NCBI GenBank assembly: GCA_022376925.1
Contig: JAIOJX010000032.1
Location: 99,254,794 to 99,318,793 of the forward strand
Origin: Tragulus kanchil
Taxonomy: Eukaryota; Chordata; Mammalia; Artiodactyla; Tragulidae
DNA length: 64,000 nt
Direction of reading: 5' to 3'
Part shown: positions 34,647 to 45,089 of the stretch, piece by piece
Layout: every line of letters starts with the position of its first letter
How positions within the stretch are numbered: the stretch's first letter is position 1
Program-made: the position numbers and the translations under genes
The notes under the pieces: generated by a model
The model's input: the letters and a program-made list of their open reading frames with translations, nothing else
Databases searched by the model: none
Told to the model about the DNA's origin: nothing

Positions 34647-36735
34647 CTAAATGTGATCTTAGGTATCACCTAGTCAAATGAAATCTTAAGGTAGAACCTG
34701 AATAAATAAAACAAGTAAAAGCAATAAATGGAATTTTCTGGCAGTTTAAATCTTCATCATGTGGCGGACAAGCCTTTTCATTGCTTGTGAATTTCCCAGA
34801 GGATACACATGTTTGAAAAACACTGGTTTGACTCCAGTACTCTATTTTACCAGGGAAGGGGCACATAGGCACAGAGCAGAGAAATGACTTCCTCAATATA
34901 ACCCACATGGCCAATGGCAAAGTCTGAGCCCAGAAATCTTGACTCTGCTTGTCATCCACCAGGAATGTTCTTTTCTTCAAGGAATATAATCCAGCACCTA
35001 CTATGTAATGGACATGGTTGACCTGGAGCATGCATTGAAAGATTAAATTACTTTTCTTAAATATTTTAGCGCCAGTTGCAACGACAATGCTAATTAAGGT
35101 GAAAAGTATAAAACTAAAGCTATGTACATGCTATGATTTACATAGTTATCACAGGGTTTCCCAGGTGGCTCAGTGGTAAGGAATTCACCGGCCAATGCAG
35201 GAGATGCAGGTTTGATTCCTAGGTCAAGAAGATCCCCCTGGAAAAGGAAATGGCAACCTACTCTAGTATTCTTGCCAGGAGATTCCCATGAACAGACGAG
35301 CCTGGTGGGCTGCAATCTATGGGGTCACAAAGATGTGGATACAATGGAGAGACTAAGTGCGCACACACACATGTATCACAGATTCACAAGCCTTCAGGTG
35401 TCAAGTAGGTAACATGAATGAAACATACTGAGAATAAGATATGGTGTCAGTTGAAGGAACTGGAGCATGAATGTCCGTTAAGTGTATTCAAATTTTGTTC
35501 TAATTTTGAAACCTCAACTTAATAAACATTTTACCCCTCCCTGCAAAAAACCCACAATTAACATTATACTAAGTGCTAAGAATGCCAAAGCTTTCCGCAA
35601 AGCAAAGATGATTTTACATCATTCTGGAAGTCCCTAAAATTGCAAGAGAATCAGCCACTGCCTCAGTCACTGATAGCTTAGAAGGCTTTAAAAAAAGCCT
35701 GAGAGAACACCACACTGGGGGTCCTGGAGTCTTTGAAGGGCAGAGCTAAATGTGATCTTAGGTATCACCTAGTCAAATGAAATCTTAAGGTAGAACCTGA
35801 ATAAATAAAACAAGTAAAAGCAATAAATGGAATTTTCTGGCAGTTTAAATCTTCATCATGTGGCGGACAAGCCTTTTCATTGCTTGTGAATTTCCCAGAG
35901 GATACACATGTTTGAAAAACACTGGTTTGACTCCAGTACTCTATTTTACCAGGGAAGGGGCACATAGGCACAGAGCAGAGAAATGACTTCCTCAATATAA
36001 CCCACATGGCCAATGGCAAAGTCTGAGCCCAGAAATCTTGACTCTGCTTGTCATCCACCAGGAATGTTCTTTTCTTCAAGGAATATAATCCAGCACCTAC
36101 TATGTAATGGACATGGTTGACCTGGAGCATGCATTGAAAGATTAAATTACTTTTCTTAAATATTTTAGCGCCAGTTGCAACGACAATGCTAATTAAGGTG
36201 AAAAGTATAAAACTAAAGCTATGTACATGCTATGATTTACATAGTTATCACAGGGTTTCCCAGGTGGCTCAGTGGTAAGGAATTCACCGGCCAATGCAGG
36301 AGATGCAGGTTTGATTCCTAGGTCAAGAAGATCCCCCTGGAAAAGGAAATGGCAACCTACTCTAGTATTCTTGCCAGGAGATTCCCATGAACAGACGAGC
36401 CTGGTGGGCTGCAATCTATGGGGTCACAAAGATGTGGATACAATGGAGAGACTAAGTGTGCACACACACATGTATCACAGATTCACAAGCCTTCAGGTGT
36501 CAAGTAGGTAACATGAATGAAACATACTGAGAATAAGATATGGTGTCAGTTGAAGGAACTGGAGCATGAATGTCCGTTAAGTGTATTCAAATTTTGTTCT
36601 AATTTTGAAACCTCAACTTAATAAACATTTTACCCCTCCCTGCAAAAAACCCACAATTAACATTATACTAAGTGCTAAGAATGCCAAAGCTTTCCACAAA
36701 GCAAAGATGTATTTTCACATCATTCTGGAAGTCCT
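34518..36735. repeat. Direct tandem duplication J (unit 1099-1132 bp)
   Basis: 34518-35649 is repeated at 35650-36735. Copy 2 lacks 33 bases near its start (after 35690), and copy 1 has lost or changed several bases in its last 50 ('gatgattttacatc' for 'gatgtattttcacatc', then 'tccctaaaattgcaagagaa'). It chains with I and K, so its first 40 bases occur three times. Confidence 0.93.
35154..35370 (+). mobile_element. Bov-tA SINE (copy at 36253-36469)
   Basis: 'gggtttcccaggtggctcag', 'aatgcaggagatgcaggttt', 'gatcccc-ctggaaaaggaaa', 'gtattcttgccagg' and a CA-rich tail. Full length. The second copy is from duplication J and differs at one site in the tail. Confidence 0.9.
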
Positions 36736-36853
36736 AGTTAATGCAATAAGAAAAGAAAAAGAAATAAAAGGTATAGAGATTGTCAAGGAAGAAATAAACC
36801 TTACTTATTTTGTAGATAACACAATTCTCTGTGTAGAAAACCTTAAAGAATGA
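36581..36853 (+). pseudogene. L1 ORF2 reverse-transcriptase fragment (copy 37692-37964)
   Basis: From about codon 21 the frame follows the L1 ORF2 reverse-transcriptase core: ILEVLVNAIRKEKEIKGIEI, then EEINLTYF. The catalytic FADD box has become FVDN (codons 77-80), so both the Ala and the second Asp are lost. The first 20 codons are non-L1 sequence. Stops follow at codon 91. Dead relic, duplicated by K. Confidence 0.8.
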
Positions 36854-37611
36854 ACCAAAAAAATCTCCTGAAACTAATAGACAATCATAACAAGTTTATG
36901 GAATATAAGCAATATACAAACATCAGTCACTTTCTTATATATTAACAATGAAAACATGGAATTTTAAATAAAAAAACAACATTTACATGATCATCCCCAA
37001 AATAAAATACTTGGATATAACAAAAATACACAAGAGCTATATAAGGAAAGCTACAAAATCTGATGAAAGAAGTTAAAGAGCTAAACAATATCCAGAGTCC
37101 TGAGTAGAAAAGCTTAATATTGTCGAGCTGTCAGTTCTTCCAAACTTGATCTATAAGTTCCGTGGAATCCTGGCAAGTTATTTTGTGGATACTGACAAAC
37201 TAACTCTAAATTTTATAAGAAGAGGCAAATAGATCTAGAATAGACAGCATAATATTGAAAAAGAACAAAGCTGGAAGACTCACACTCCTCAACTTCATGG
37301 CTAAGTATAAAACTGCAATGAGAAAGACAGAGTGGTACTGGTGGAAGAATAGAGAATAGATTAACAAAGAATAGAATGCACATCTGATAAAGGATTGTTA
37401 TCTAAAATAGACAAAGAACTCTTAAGACTAAACAATAAGAAAGCTACCCAGTAAAATATAGGCCAAAGATATTATCAGATATGTCAGCAAAGAAGATATA
37501 CAGATAGCAAATAAATATGTGAAAAAATATATGTTCCATATGTACATTTTCAGGAAAATGCAGATTAAAACAACAGTGAGATACTACCACACATCTATTA
37601 ATAGTCAATAT
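36643..37611 (+). mobile_element. Old L1M body, partial duplicate
   Basis: Same L1 as at 37754, truncated by the K junction. Starts at 'gcaaaaaacccacaattaac'. A still shorter duplicate start sits at 35544-35649. Confidence 0.8.
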
Positions 37612-37753
37612 CAAGAATTCATTTGCATGGTAACTATGGTAGTACAGTTGAATGGGAAAAATTTTTTGGGGGGAGCATGAATGTCCGTTAAGTGTATTCA
37701 AATTTTGTTCTAATTTTGAAACCTCAACTTAATAAACATTTTACCCCTCCCTG

Positions 37754-39817
37754 CAAAAAACCCACAATTAACATTATACTAAGTGCTAAGAATGCCAAAG
37801 CTTTCCACAAAGCAAAGATGTATTTTCACATCATTCTGGAAGTCCTAGTTAATGCAATAAGAAAAGAAAAAGAAATAAAAGGTATAGAGATTGTCAAGGA
37901 AGAAATAAACCTTACTTATTTTGTAGATAACACAATTCTCTGTGTAGAAAACCTTAAAGAATGAACCAAAAAAATCTCCTGAAACTAATAGACAATCATA
38001 ACAAGTTTATGGAATATAAGCTTAATATACAAACATCAGTCACTTTCTTATATATTAACAATGAAAACATGGAATTTTAAATAAAAAAACAACATTTACA
38101 TGATCATCCCCAAAATAAAATACTTGGATATAACAAAAATACACAAGAGCTATATAAGGAAAGCTACAAAATCTGATGAAAGAAGTTAAAGAGCTAAACA
38201 ATATCCAGAGTCCTGAGTAGAAAAGCTTAATATTGTCGAGCTGTCAGTTCTTCCAAACTTGATCTATAAGTTCCGTGGAATCCTGGCAAGTTATTTTGTG
38301 GATACTGACAAACTAACTCTAAATTTTATAAGAAGAGGCAAATAGATCTAGAATAGACAGCATAATATTGAAAAAGAACAAAGCTGGAAGACTCACACTC
38401 CTCAACTTCATGGCTAAGTATAAAACTGCAATGAGAAAGACAGAGTGGTACTGGTGGAAGAATAGAGAATAGATTAACAAAGAATAGAATGCACATCTGA
38501 TAAAGGATTGTTATCTAAAATAGACAAAGAACTCTTAAGACTAAACAATAAGAAAGCTACCCAGTAAAATATAGGCCAAAGATATTATCAGATATGTCAG
38601 CAAAGAAGATATACAGATAGCAAATAAATATGTGAAAAAATATATGTTCCATATGTACATTTTCAGGAAAATGCAGATTAAAACAACAGTGAGATACTAC
38701 CACACATCTATTAATGGTCAAAATCCAAAATTCATTTGACTGCATCAAATACTAGTGCATAGATGGAACAACAAGAACTCTCATTCATTGCTAGTGGGAA
38801 TACAAAATGGTACAACCTCTTTGGAATATAGTTGAGTAGTTTCTTATGAACCTAAACATACTCTTACCATATCATCCAGTGATAACACTCCTTGGTATTG
38901 ACCCAAAGAAGTTGAAAACTTATATCCCCATAAAAAAAGACTACGTACAGATATTTGTATTAATAACAGCTTTATTTGTAATTGCCCAAACTTGAAGTTA
39001 CCAAGATATCCTTCAGTAGATGAATGAATAAGTAAAGTGCTGCACATTCAGACAGTATCCAGGAAATATTATTTTGCACTAAAAAGAAATGTCAAGCCGT
39101 GAAAATACACGCACATTACTGAGTGAAATAAGCCAATCTGAAAAGGCTATATACTGTCGGATTCCAACTATATGACATTCTGGAAAAGGCAAGATATGGT
39201 AGTAGTAAAAATACCAGTGGTTGCCAGGGGTTGGGAGAGAGGAAGGAATGAATGCATGGAGTACTGAGGATTTTAAGGAAAGGGAAACTGCTCTGCTTGA
39301 TATTATAATGGTGGATTGTTGTTGTTTAGTTGCTGAACAACTAAGTCATGTCCAACTCTTTTGCGATCCCATGGACAGTAGCCTCGCCAGGCTCTTCTGT
39401 CCATGGGACTTCCCAGGCAAGAATACTATAGGGGGTTGCCATTTCTTTTTCCAAGGGATCTTCCTAACCCAGGAATTGAACCCACATCTCCTTTATTGAC
39501 AGGTGGATTCTTTACCACTGATCCATCTGGGAAGCCCTTAATGGTGGTTATATCATTGTATATTTGTCCAAACTTAGAATATGCAACACCAAGAGCAAAC
39601 TTTAATATACACTAAAGACTTCAGCAGTTAATGAATCTATGCAAGCTCATCATTTGTAACAAATTTATCACTCTGGGAGGGATTGATTCATAATGAGGAA
39701 GGCTGTATGTTCGTTGGGGCACGAGGTATATGGGAAGTCTCTGTACCTTCTACTCAATTTTGCTGTGAACTTAAAATTCCTCTAAAAACTAAAGGTTATT
39801 TTTTTTTTTTTAAAAAA
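37754..39817 (+). mobile_element. Old L1M element, ORF2 to 3' end
   Basis: The continuous copy. It has the reverse-transcriptase core (37800-37964), 'aagctggaagactcacactc' and 'gagtggtactggtggaag' of mid ORF2, then 'tagtgggaatacaaaatgg', 'gcagc'-less 'agctttatttgtaattgc', 'ccttcagtagatgaatg', 'agtggttgccaggggttggg', and an A/T-run end near 39800. Many stops and frameshifts. It is interrupted by a Bov-tA at 39315-39538. Upstream breakpoint about 37754 by recognition. Confidence 0.8.
39315..39538 (-). mobile_element. Bov-tA SINE nested in the L1M, with TSD
   Basis: 'gctgaacaactaagtcatgt', 'gccaggctcttctgtccatg', 'ggttgccatttctttttcca', 'aggaattgaacccacatctc' and terminal 'gggaagccc'. Flanked by taatggtgg at 39306-39314 and 39539-39547, a 9-bp perfect direct repeat inside the L1. 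Confidence 0.9.
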
Positions 39818-40174
39818 AGAAAAACTGTGCAGTTAAAGGAAAACACATTTGTCATTGCTGGGCCACTAGCTTTCCCTAGGTACATCCCCTTAAATTTTGC
39901 AAAGCTCTTTCATATAGTATAGCCTTAATTTACAAAAAGAAATGAATTTTACCTATAAACCTAGTCCATGCATACACACATGTAAATGAAGCAAAAATTT
40001 TACAACACTGTCCTCACTCTTATGATATATGAGCTGTTTTCTTCTCCATTCGATCTGTTTTCTTCTATTCCAATTTTATTTTGTTTAAAAACAATAGTTG
40101 TCATCCACTAATTTCTGAACTCACTAATGACCTTTAAACTACAGTTTGAAAACCATTGCAATAGCATTGAAATC
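39818..40174. other. AT-rich sequence, nothing recognised
   Basis: Follows the L1 3' end. No repeat family or gene seen. Confidence 0.35.
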
Positions 40175-40315
40175 TTAAACAATCCTGTGAGGCAGGTAGT
40201 CATTTTATGGTTTTTCCCATTTTACTTGTAAGAAAACAGACTCTTGGAGATTGTGATTTGCCCACCCTTGTACAGTGAATGAGTGACAAATACAGGCTGG
40301 AACCAAAATCTCCTG
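40175..40315 (-). repeat. MIR element
   Basis: 'cctgtgaggcaggtagtcat', 'cattttacttgtaagaaaac', 'gattgtgatttgccca' and 'tgagtgacaaatacaggctg' follow the reverse MIR order. Confidence 0.6.
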
Positions 40316-40504
40316 GTGCCCCAACCATGTGGTTCTTGAAGGAAGCCACGTTGCTTTCTAGAGGGTGCTGATTAAGATTGGTTTCCAGATTTGACTCAGA
40401 CCTTTCATTTTTGCTTGGTAACAGTGAGTTCTGTATTTCCCTGTGTTTATAATTTGCTGGATTTGCCTCCTCTTGGACAATCAGCATGGAATGAACTTTC
40501 AAAT

Positions 40505-40625
40505 GGTAATGTGGTCAGTTGTGGCCAACTCTTTGCGACCCTGTGGACTGTAGCCTGCTGGCTTCTCTGTCTGTGGAATTCTTTAGGCAAGCATATTGGA
40601 ATGGTTGCCATTTCCTTCTCCATTC
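40505..40625 (-). mobile_element. Bov-A SINE fragment
   Basis: 'ggtcagttgtggccaactct', 'gtggactgtagcctgctggc', 'aggcaagcatattggaatgg' and 'ccatttccttctcca'. The tRNA-like head is missing. Confidence 0.8.
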
Positions 40626-41609
40626 AAGATGGGAATGGGTTTAAATATGGAACTGACAGCTCACACATGCCCTTGCCTGCACCCCGTATGCAGCTTGAGA
40701 AATTCCAGCAAGCCACTTTCCTGAATGTTTTCATACCATATCCTGGTCTCCAGCATCTGGCAAATAAGTGTATATTTTTCTAGAAATTTCAGGCATCTGC
40801 TGTCATGGTGCCGGCTAAGGGAGGCTTCTCAAGCCCCATATGTAAAACCTGCTGCTGCTGTTTTCCTGAATGTTTAATAAGGCCAGGACCATAATTGTAA
40901 ATATTTAAAAACTTGATATGTGGCCAGATGGATTCATTATAGACCATATCTGTGCTTGGACTTATTTTCCCATTCGGCACTAGAAATGTCACATAGGAAG
41001 ACACACATTGTTCAGGATCAGACCCCCATCTAAATGCCAAAGGTAGGAATTTCATTTGTGTCCTCGCCTCTGATTTTCCTAACAGTTCTTCTTATTTAGC
41101 CTTGCCCAGACAGAGACGGGAGCCTGATGAAAAAATAATAGATATAAATTGTGCTCAGCCATTGGCTGTTTATCTTAAGAAGAGAAACTTGTTTCCAGGC
41201 TGCCTGATAATTGGACATCCAAAAAGTTCACTAAGAAAGGGAGAGGGTGGGACAGTACCGAGTGGAAAGAGAGCAGACTGTTTATTTTCTTTTATTAGAC
41301 AAGGTTGCTGATTCTTTTAGTTTCCCTGAGTTGTGGGTTTCTCTGTTTATTGAGTATGACAACCACTACCTCAATCGTCTATGAATTATCTATGAATTTG
41401 TAAGGCTTTGGCACAATAAATTCTCATACTTGACTCTGTAAAGAGGACGGAGAGCTGGCAGGGTTGCCAGCGGAAGGCATCAGACCCATGGGGAGAAACT
41501 GCAGTCCCCTGTATTCAGTTATTCATCCTTTGGCTGATTTAATAAACATTTATTGAACACTTTTCATCTAGTCTATTCTTCAGCCCAAGTGCCAACTCTA
41601 CTAAATAAA
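40626..41609. other. Unique sequence, nothing clearly recognised
   Basis: Repeat-free for the most part. A stretch at 41120-41225 with 'attggctgtttatctta' could be conserved non-coding DNA. 'aataaacatttattgaacac' at 41541 is an L2/MIR-type end. Confidence 0.3.
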
Positions 41610-41830
41610 ATCTCCTGTGAATGAAGCCTGATTTAGATGCCCCGGCTCTGTGTCCCCATGCGATCAACCAGTGGAAGTGCTTGCCACATTGTAGGATAAT
41701 TGCTAAATTTACCATCTGCCTGTCCCTCTGCTGTGGGCTCCTTGAAGGCAGGAACTATGTCTTCATTTGCCTCTCTGGCCCAACACTATGTGTGGTGCTT
41801 AACTCATAGAAAGGTCTTGATATTGGAGAT
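41610..41830 (-). repeat. L2 3' end
   Basis: 'gaatgaagcctgatttagat', 'ctgtgggctccttgaaggca', 'ggaactatgtcttcattt' and 'gtgtggtgcttaactcatag' give a clear reverse L2 series. Confidence 0.7.
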
Positions 41831-42064
41831 GTTTGAGAAGATGAGGATGAATGAGTCCTTGCTCTGGAAGCGTTGGACACACATCCTAATCTAGCATCTA
41901 GCCTTTCAGTCTAGAAAATTTTCAAGTGCTCTCTAATGGTCTCTAAGAATTTGTCCTCATTTCCCATTCATTTAGTTACTAAGAATGAAGAAGGGCTTCC
42001 CTACCACTCTTTCATTTGAACATAATTCTTTTCATTTTGCAATCTGTCAATGCTATTTTCCTAC

Positions 42065-44190
42065 TAGATCTGTACAATATAGGTGCATATAAATATGTCA
42101 ATGTATAGAATATACAATTATATATATATTATATAGATATGTGTCTATATACACCTAGGTGTGTGTGTGTATAAACACAAGGTACATTCATAATGGGGTA
42201 TGTAGTATGATCCTTTAAAAGAATAGCCTGAAGACTGAGTCTTAGGTTTGTGGTGATAGTACAGACAGCATCACCTGGCAGAAGTTAAAACAGTCCACCT
42301 AGATTGATTCAGTCCGTGACCATGAACAGGAATCCATGTCCCCTCTGAACCTGTTTCTTCTTGCATTTCTTCATTGCAGAAGTTTCTCTGCCTCCCTCTC
42401 AGGAGTTAGTATGAGTCTCAGGGAATGGAAAACCCCTTTGCTGGTTAAATCAATACAAATGATCAAAAAATGCCAAATGAGTCATGTTTATGACAAAAAT
42501 AGGTTTGATTGCACCATTTACTGTTTGGGATCACGAATGAGAAAAACTGCATTCTCAAAGGTTCCTGGCATTGGGCAGACGTTCTGAGAGCAATGCTGGC
42601 ACTGCTGGTGCATTTTCCTTTGAGTGCTGAATGAATTCCCACTTGCTTGGCAGCTGCAGAGCTTTTCTGTAAATTCCTTGGTGTCTATTCTCTTTCTTTA
42701 CCTCCCTCCACCTCCAGCCTTCCCCTTCTCCTCCTTCTGTCTCCAGCTTTGTCAGTGGTCACACCCATATGGCTTGCGTTACAAAGAGCATACAGTTTTC
42801 CACCCACTCACTGATTTAATGTGTCCTTTCAACACATGGCCACTGTGTACCTACTATGGACAGGACCCACTGTGAGGCACTAGGTACACAGTGGGGAATC
42901 GATGGTACCATTACAGTAGAGACTTGGTGGTAGGCTGACTAATAGTTTCTGAAGATATCCAAGTTCTAATTCCTAGAACCTGTGAATGTCACCTTATACC
43001 ATAAAAGGGCTTTGCAGATAGGATTATGTTAAGAATCTTGAGATAGGAAGACTACCCTCGATTATCAGTGGTCTCTAATATAATTACAACTGGTCTAATG
43101 ATGCTATTTATTCATTTAAAAGAATGGGGCCTTTTTTAAAAAAAGACTGAATTTTCTTAGATCTGTACAATATAGGTGCATATAAATATGTCAATGTATA
43201 GAATATACAATTATATATATATTATATAGATATGTGTCTATATACACCTAGGTGTGTGTGTGTATAAACACAAGGTACATTCATAATGGGGTATGTAGTA
43301 TGATCCTTTAAAAGAATAGCCTGAAGACTGAGTCTTAGGTTTGTGGTGATAGTACAGACAGCATCACCTGGCAGAAGTTAAAACAGTCCACCTAGATTGA
43401 TTCAGTCCGTGACCATGAACAGGAATCCATGTCCCCTCTGAACCTGTTTCTTCTTGCATTTCTTCATTGCAGAAGTTTCTCTGCCTCCCTCTCAGGAGTT
43501 AGTATGAGTCTCAGGGAATGGAAAACCCCTTTGCTGGTTAAATCAATACAAATGATCAAAAAATGCCAAATGAGTCATGTTTATGACAAAAATAGGTTTG
43601 ATTGCACCATTTACTGTTTGGGATCACGAATGAGAAAAACTGCATTCTCAAAGGTTCCTGGCATTGGGCAGACGTTCTGAGAGCAATGCTGGCACTGCTG
43701 GTGCATTTTCCTTTGAGTGCTGAATGAATTCCCACTTGCTTGGCAGCTGCAGAGCTTTTCTGTAAATTCCTTGGTGTCTATTCTCTTTCTTTACCTCCCT
43801 CCACCTCCAGCCTTCCCCTTCTCCTCCTTCTGTCTCCAGCTTTGTCAGTGGTCACACCCATATGGCTTGCGTTACAAAGAGCATACAGTTTTCCACCCAC
43901 TCACTGATTTAATGTGTCCTTTCAACACATGGCCACTGTGTACCTACTATGGACAGGACCCACTGTGAGGCACTAGGTACACAGTGGGGAATCGATGGTA
44001 CCATTACAGTAGAGACTTGGTGGTAGGCTGACTAATAGTTTCTGAAGATATCCAAGTTCTAATTCCTAGAACCTGTGAATGTCACCTTATACCATAAAAG
44101 GGCTTTGCAGATAGGATTATGTTAAGAATCTTGAGATAGGAAGACTACCCTCGATTATCAGTGGTCTCTAATATAATTACAACTGTCCTA
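42065..44190. repeat. Direct tandem duplication L (unit 1093 bp)
   Basis: 42065-43157 is repeated at 43158-44190. Paired frames at 42336/43429 and 42624/43717. The last 65 bases of copy 1 (43092-43157: 'aatgatgctatttattc...aaaagactgaattttct') are unrelated to what follows in copy 2. Both copies contain a TA/TG low-complexity stretch (42110-42172). Confidence 0.92.
42945..43090. repeat. Ancient interspersed repeat (unnamed), longer copy at 44035-44378
   Basis: Shows a well-known old mammalian repeat order: 'gatatccaagttctaattcc', 'gtgaatgtcaccttatacca', 'gggctttgcagataggatta', 'gagataggaagactac'. The second copy continues with 'gagggatacaaccacaagcc' and 'gaattctcccctggagcctc' and ends after a Bov-tA at about 44640. 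I cannot name the family with confidence. Confidence 0.55.
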
Positions 44191-44378
44191 ATAAGTGGGA
44201 GACAGAGGGACATTTGACAACATGTGACCATGAAAGCAGAGTTCAGAGGGATACAACCACAAGCCAAGGGATGCCGGCAGTTCATAGAAGCAACAAGAGG
44301 CAAGAAATGAATTCTCCCCTGGAGCCTCTGGAAGGGACTAGGCATTCTGACACCTTCAGTGCAGTCCTGTAAGGCTCA

Positions 44379-44592
44379 GGCACCTTGCTGGTGGCTCAGT
44401 TGGTAAGGAATCTGCCTCCAATGTGTGAGACCCAGGTTCAGTCCCTAGGTCGGGAAGATATCTCCTGGAGAAGGGAATAGCAACCCACTCTAGTATTCTT
44501 TCTTGGAGAATTCCATGGACAGAGGAACCTGGTGGGTTTAGTCCATGGAGGTCACAAAGAATTGACACAAGTGAGTCATTTAGGTTCAGTCC
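44379..44592 (+). mobile_element. Bov-tA SINE nested in an older repeat
   Basis: 'accttgctggtggctcagtt', 'gacccaggttcagtccctag', 'ctcctggagaagggaatagc', 'cagaggaacctggtgggttt' and 'ggtcacaaagaattgac'. Diverged but full length. Confidence 0.87.
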
Positions 44593-44599
44593 AGACCTC

Positions 44600-45089
44600 T
44601 TGCCTATAAGGGAATAAATTTCTTTTGCTTGAAACACTAAATGTGTGCTATTTTGTTATAGTTTTTTTGCTACATAGCTTCCTGGAGAGTAGGAAACTAA
44701 TTCAGAATTTAAAGTCTAGTTCTAAGTGGAAATTACCATGAAATAGAATGAATGCTACTTTTAGGGAGGTACAGGGTTTTCCTCTTTCGAGAGACAAGGT
44801 AGGAAGGTGTCCAGGAATTGGGGTATAAGGAAAGGCTTCTTGGAGGGAGTGACATTTCATTTGCAGTCTGAAAGATGAGCATGAGATGCTAATCAGATGA
44901 GGGAGGCAAGGCCTGGTCAGATGGTTGCAGACAGAGCTAGATCCGTGTGCAAAGTGTAGCTTCCCACCTCCCCCTTTATCCCTCACTCAGGTCACAGTTT
45001 ATTCTCTCTTCCCCCTCTCAATGTCCTAACCTGCCCCCAACACACACAAATACACATATCACACATGCACATTTCCTATTTTTCCACTT
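44600..45089. other. Unique sequence with CA-rich stretch
   Basis: Ordinary sequence with a degenerate CA-rich tract at about 45040-45070. Confidence 0.35.

Larger units (their letters stand above)
36561..38738. repeat. Direct tandem duplication K (unit 1111 bp)
   Basis: 36561-37671 is repeated at 37672-38738. The last 60 bases of copy 1 (about 37612-37671) drift away from copy 2 and end in a T run plus G run, then copy 2 starts in the middle of older sequence. Copy 2 carries the continuous L1 onward. Confidence 0.92.

Noticed and set aside
36581..36853. Active L1 reverse transcriptase
   Set aside because: The FADD catalytic box reads FVDN, stops follow closely, and the element is old and truncated.
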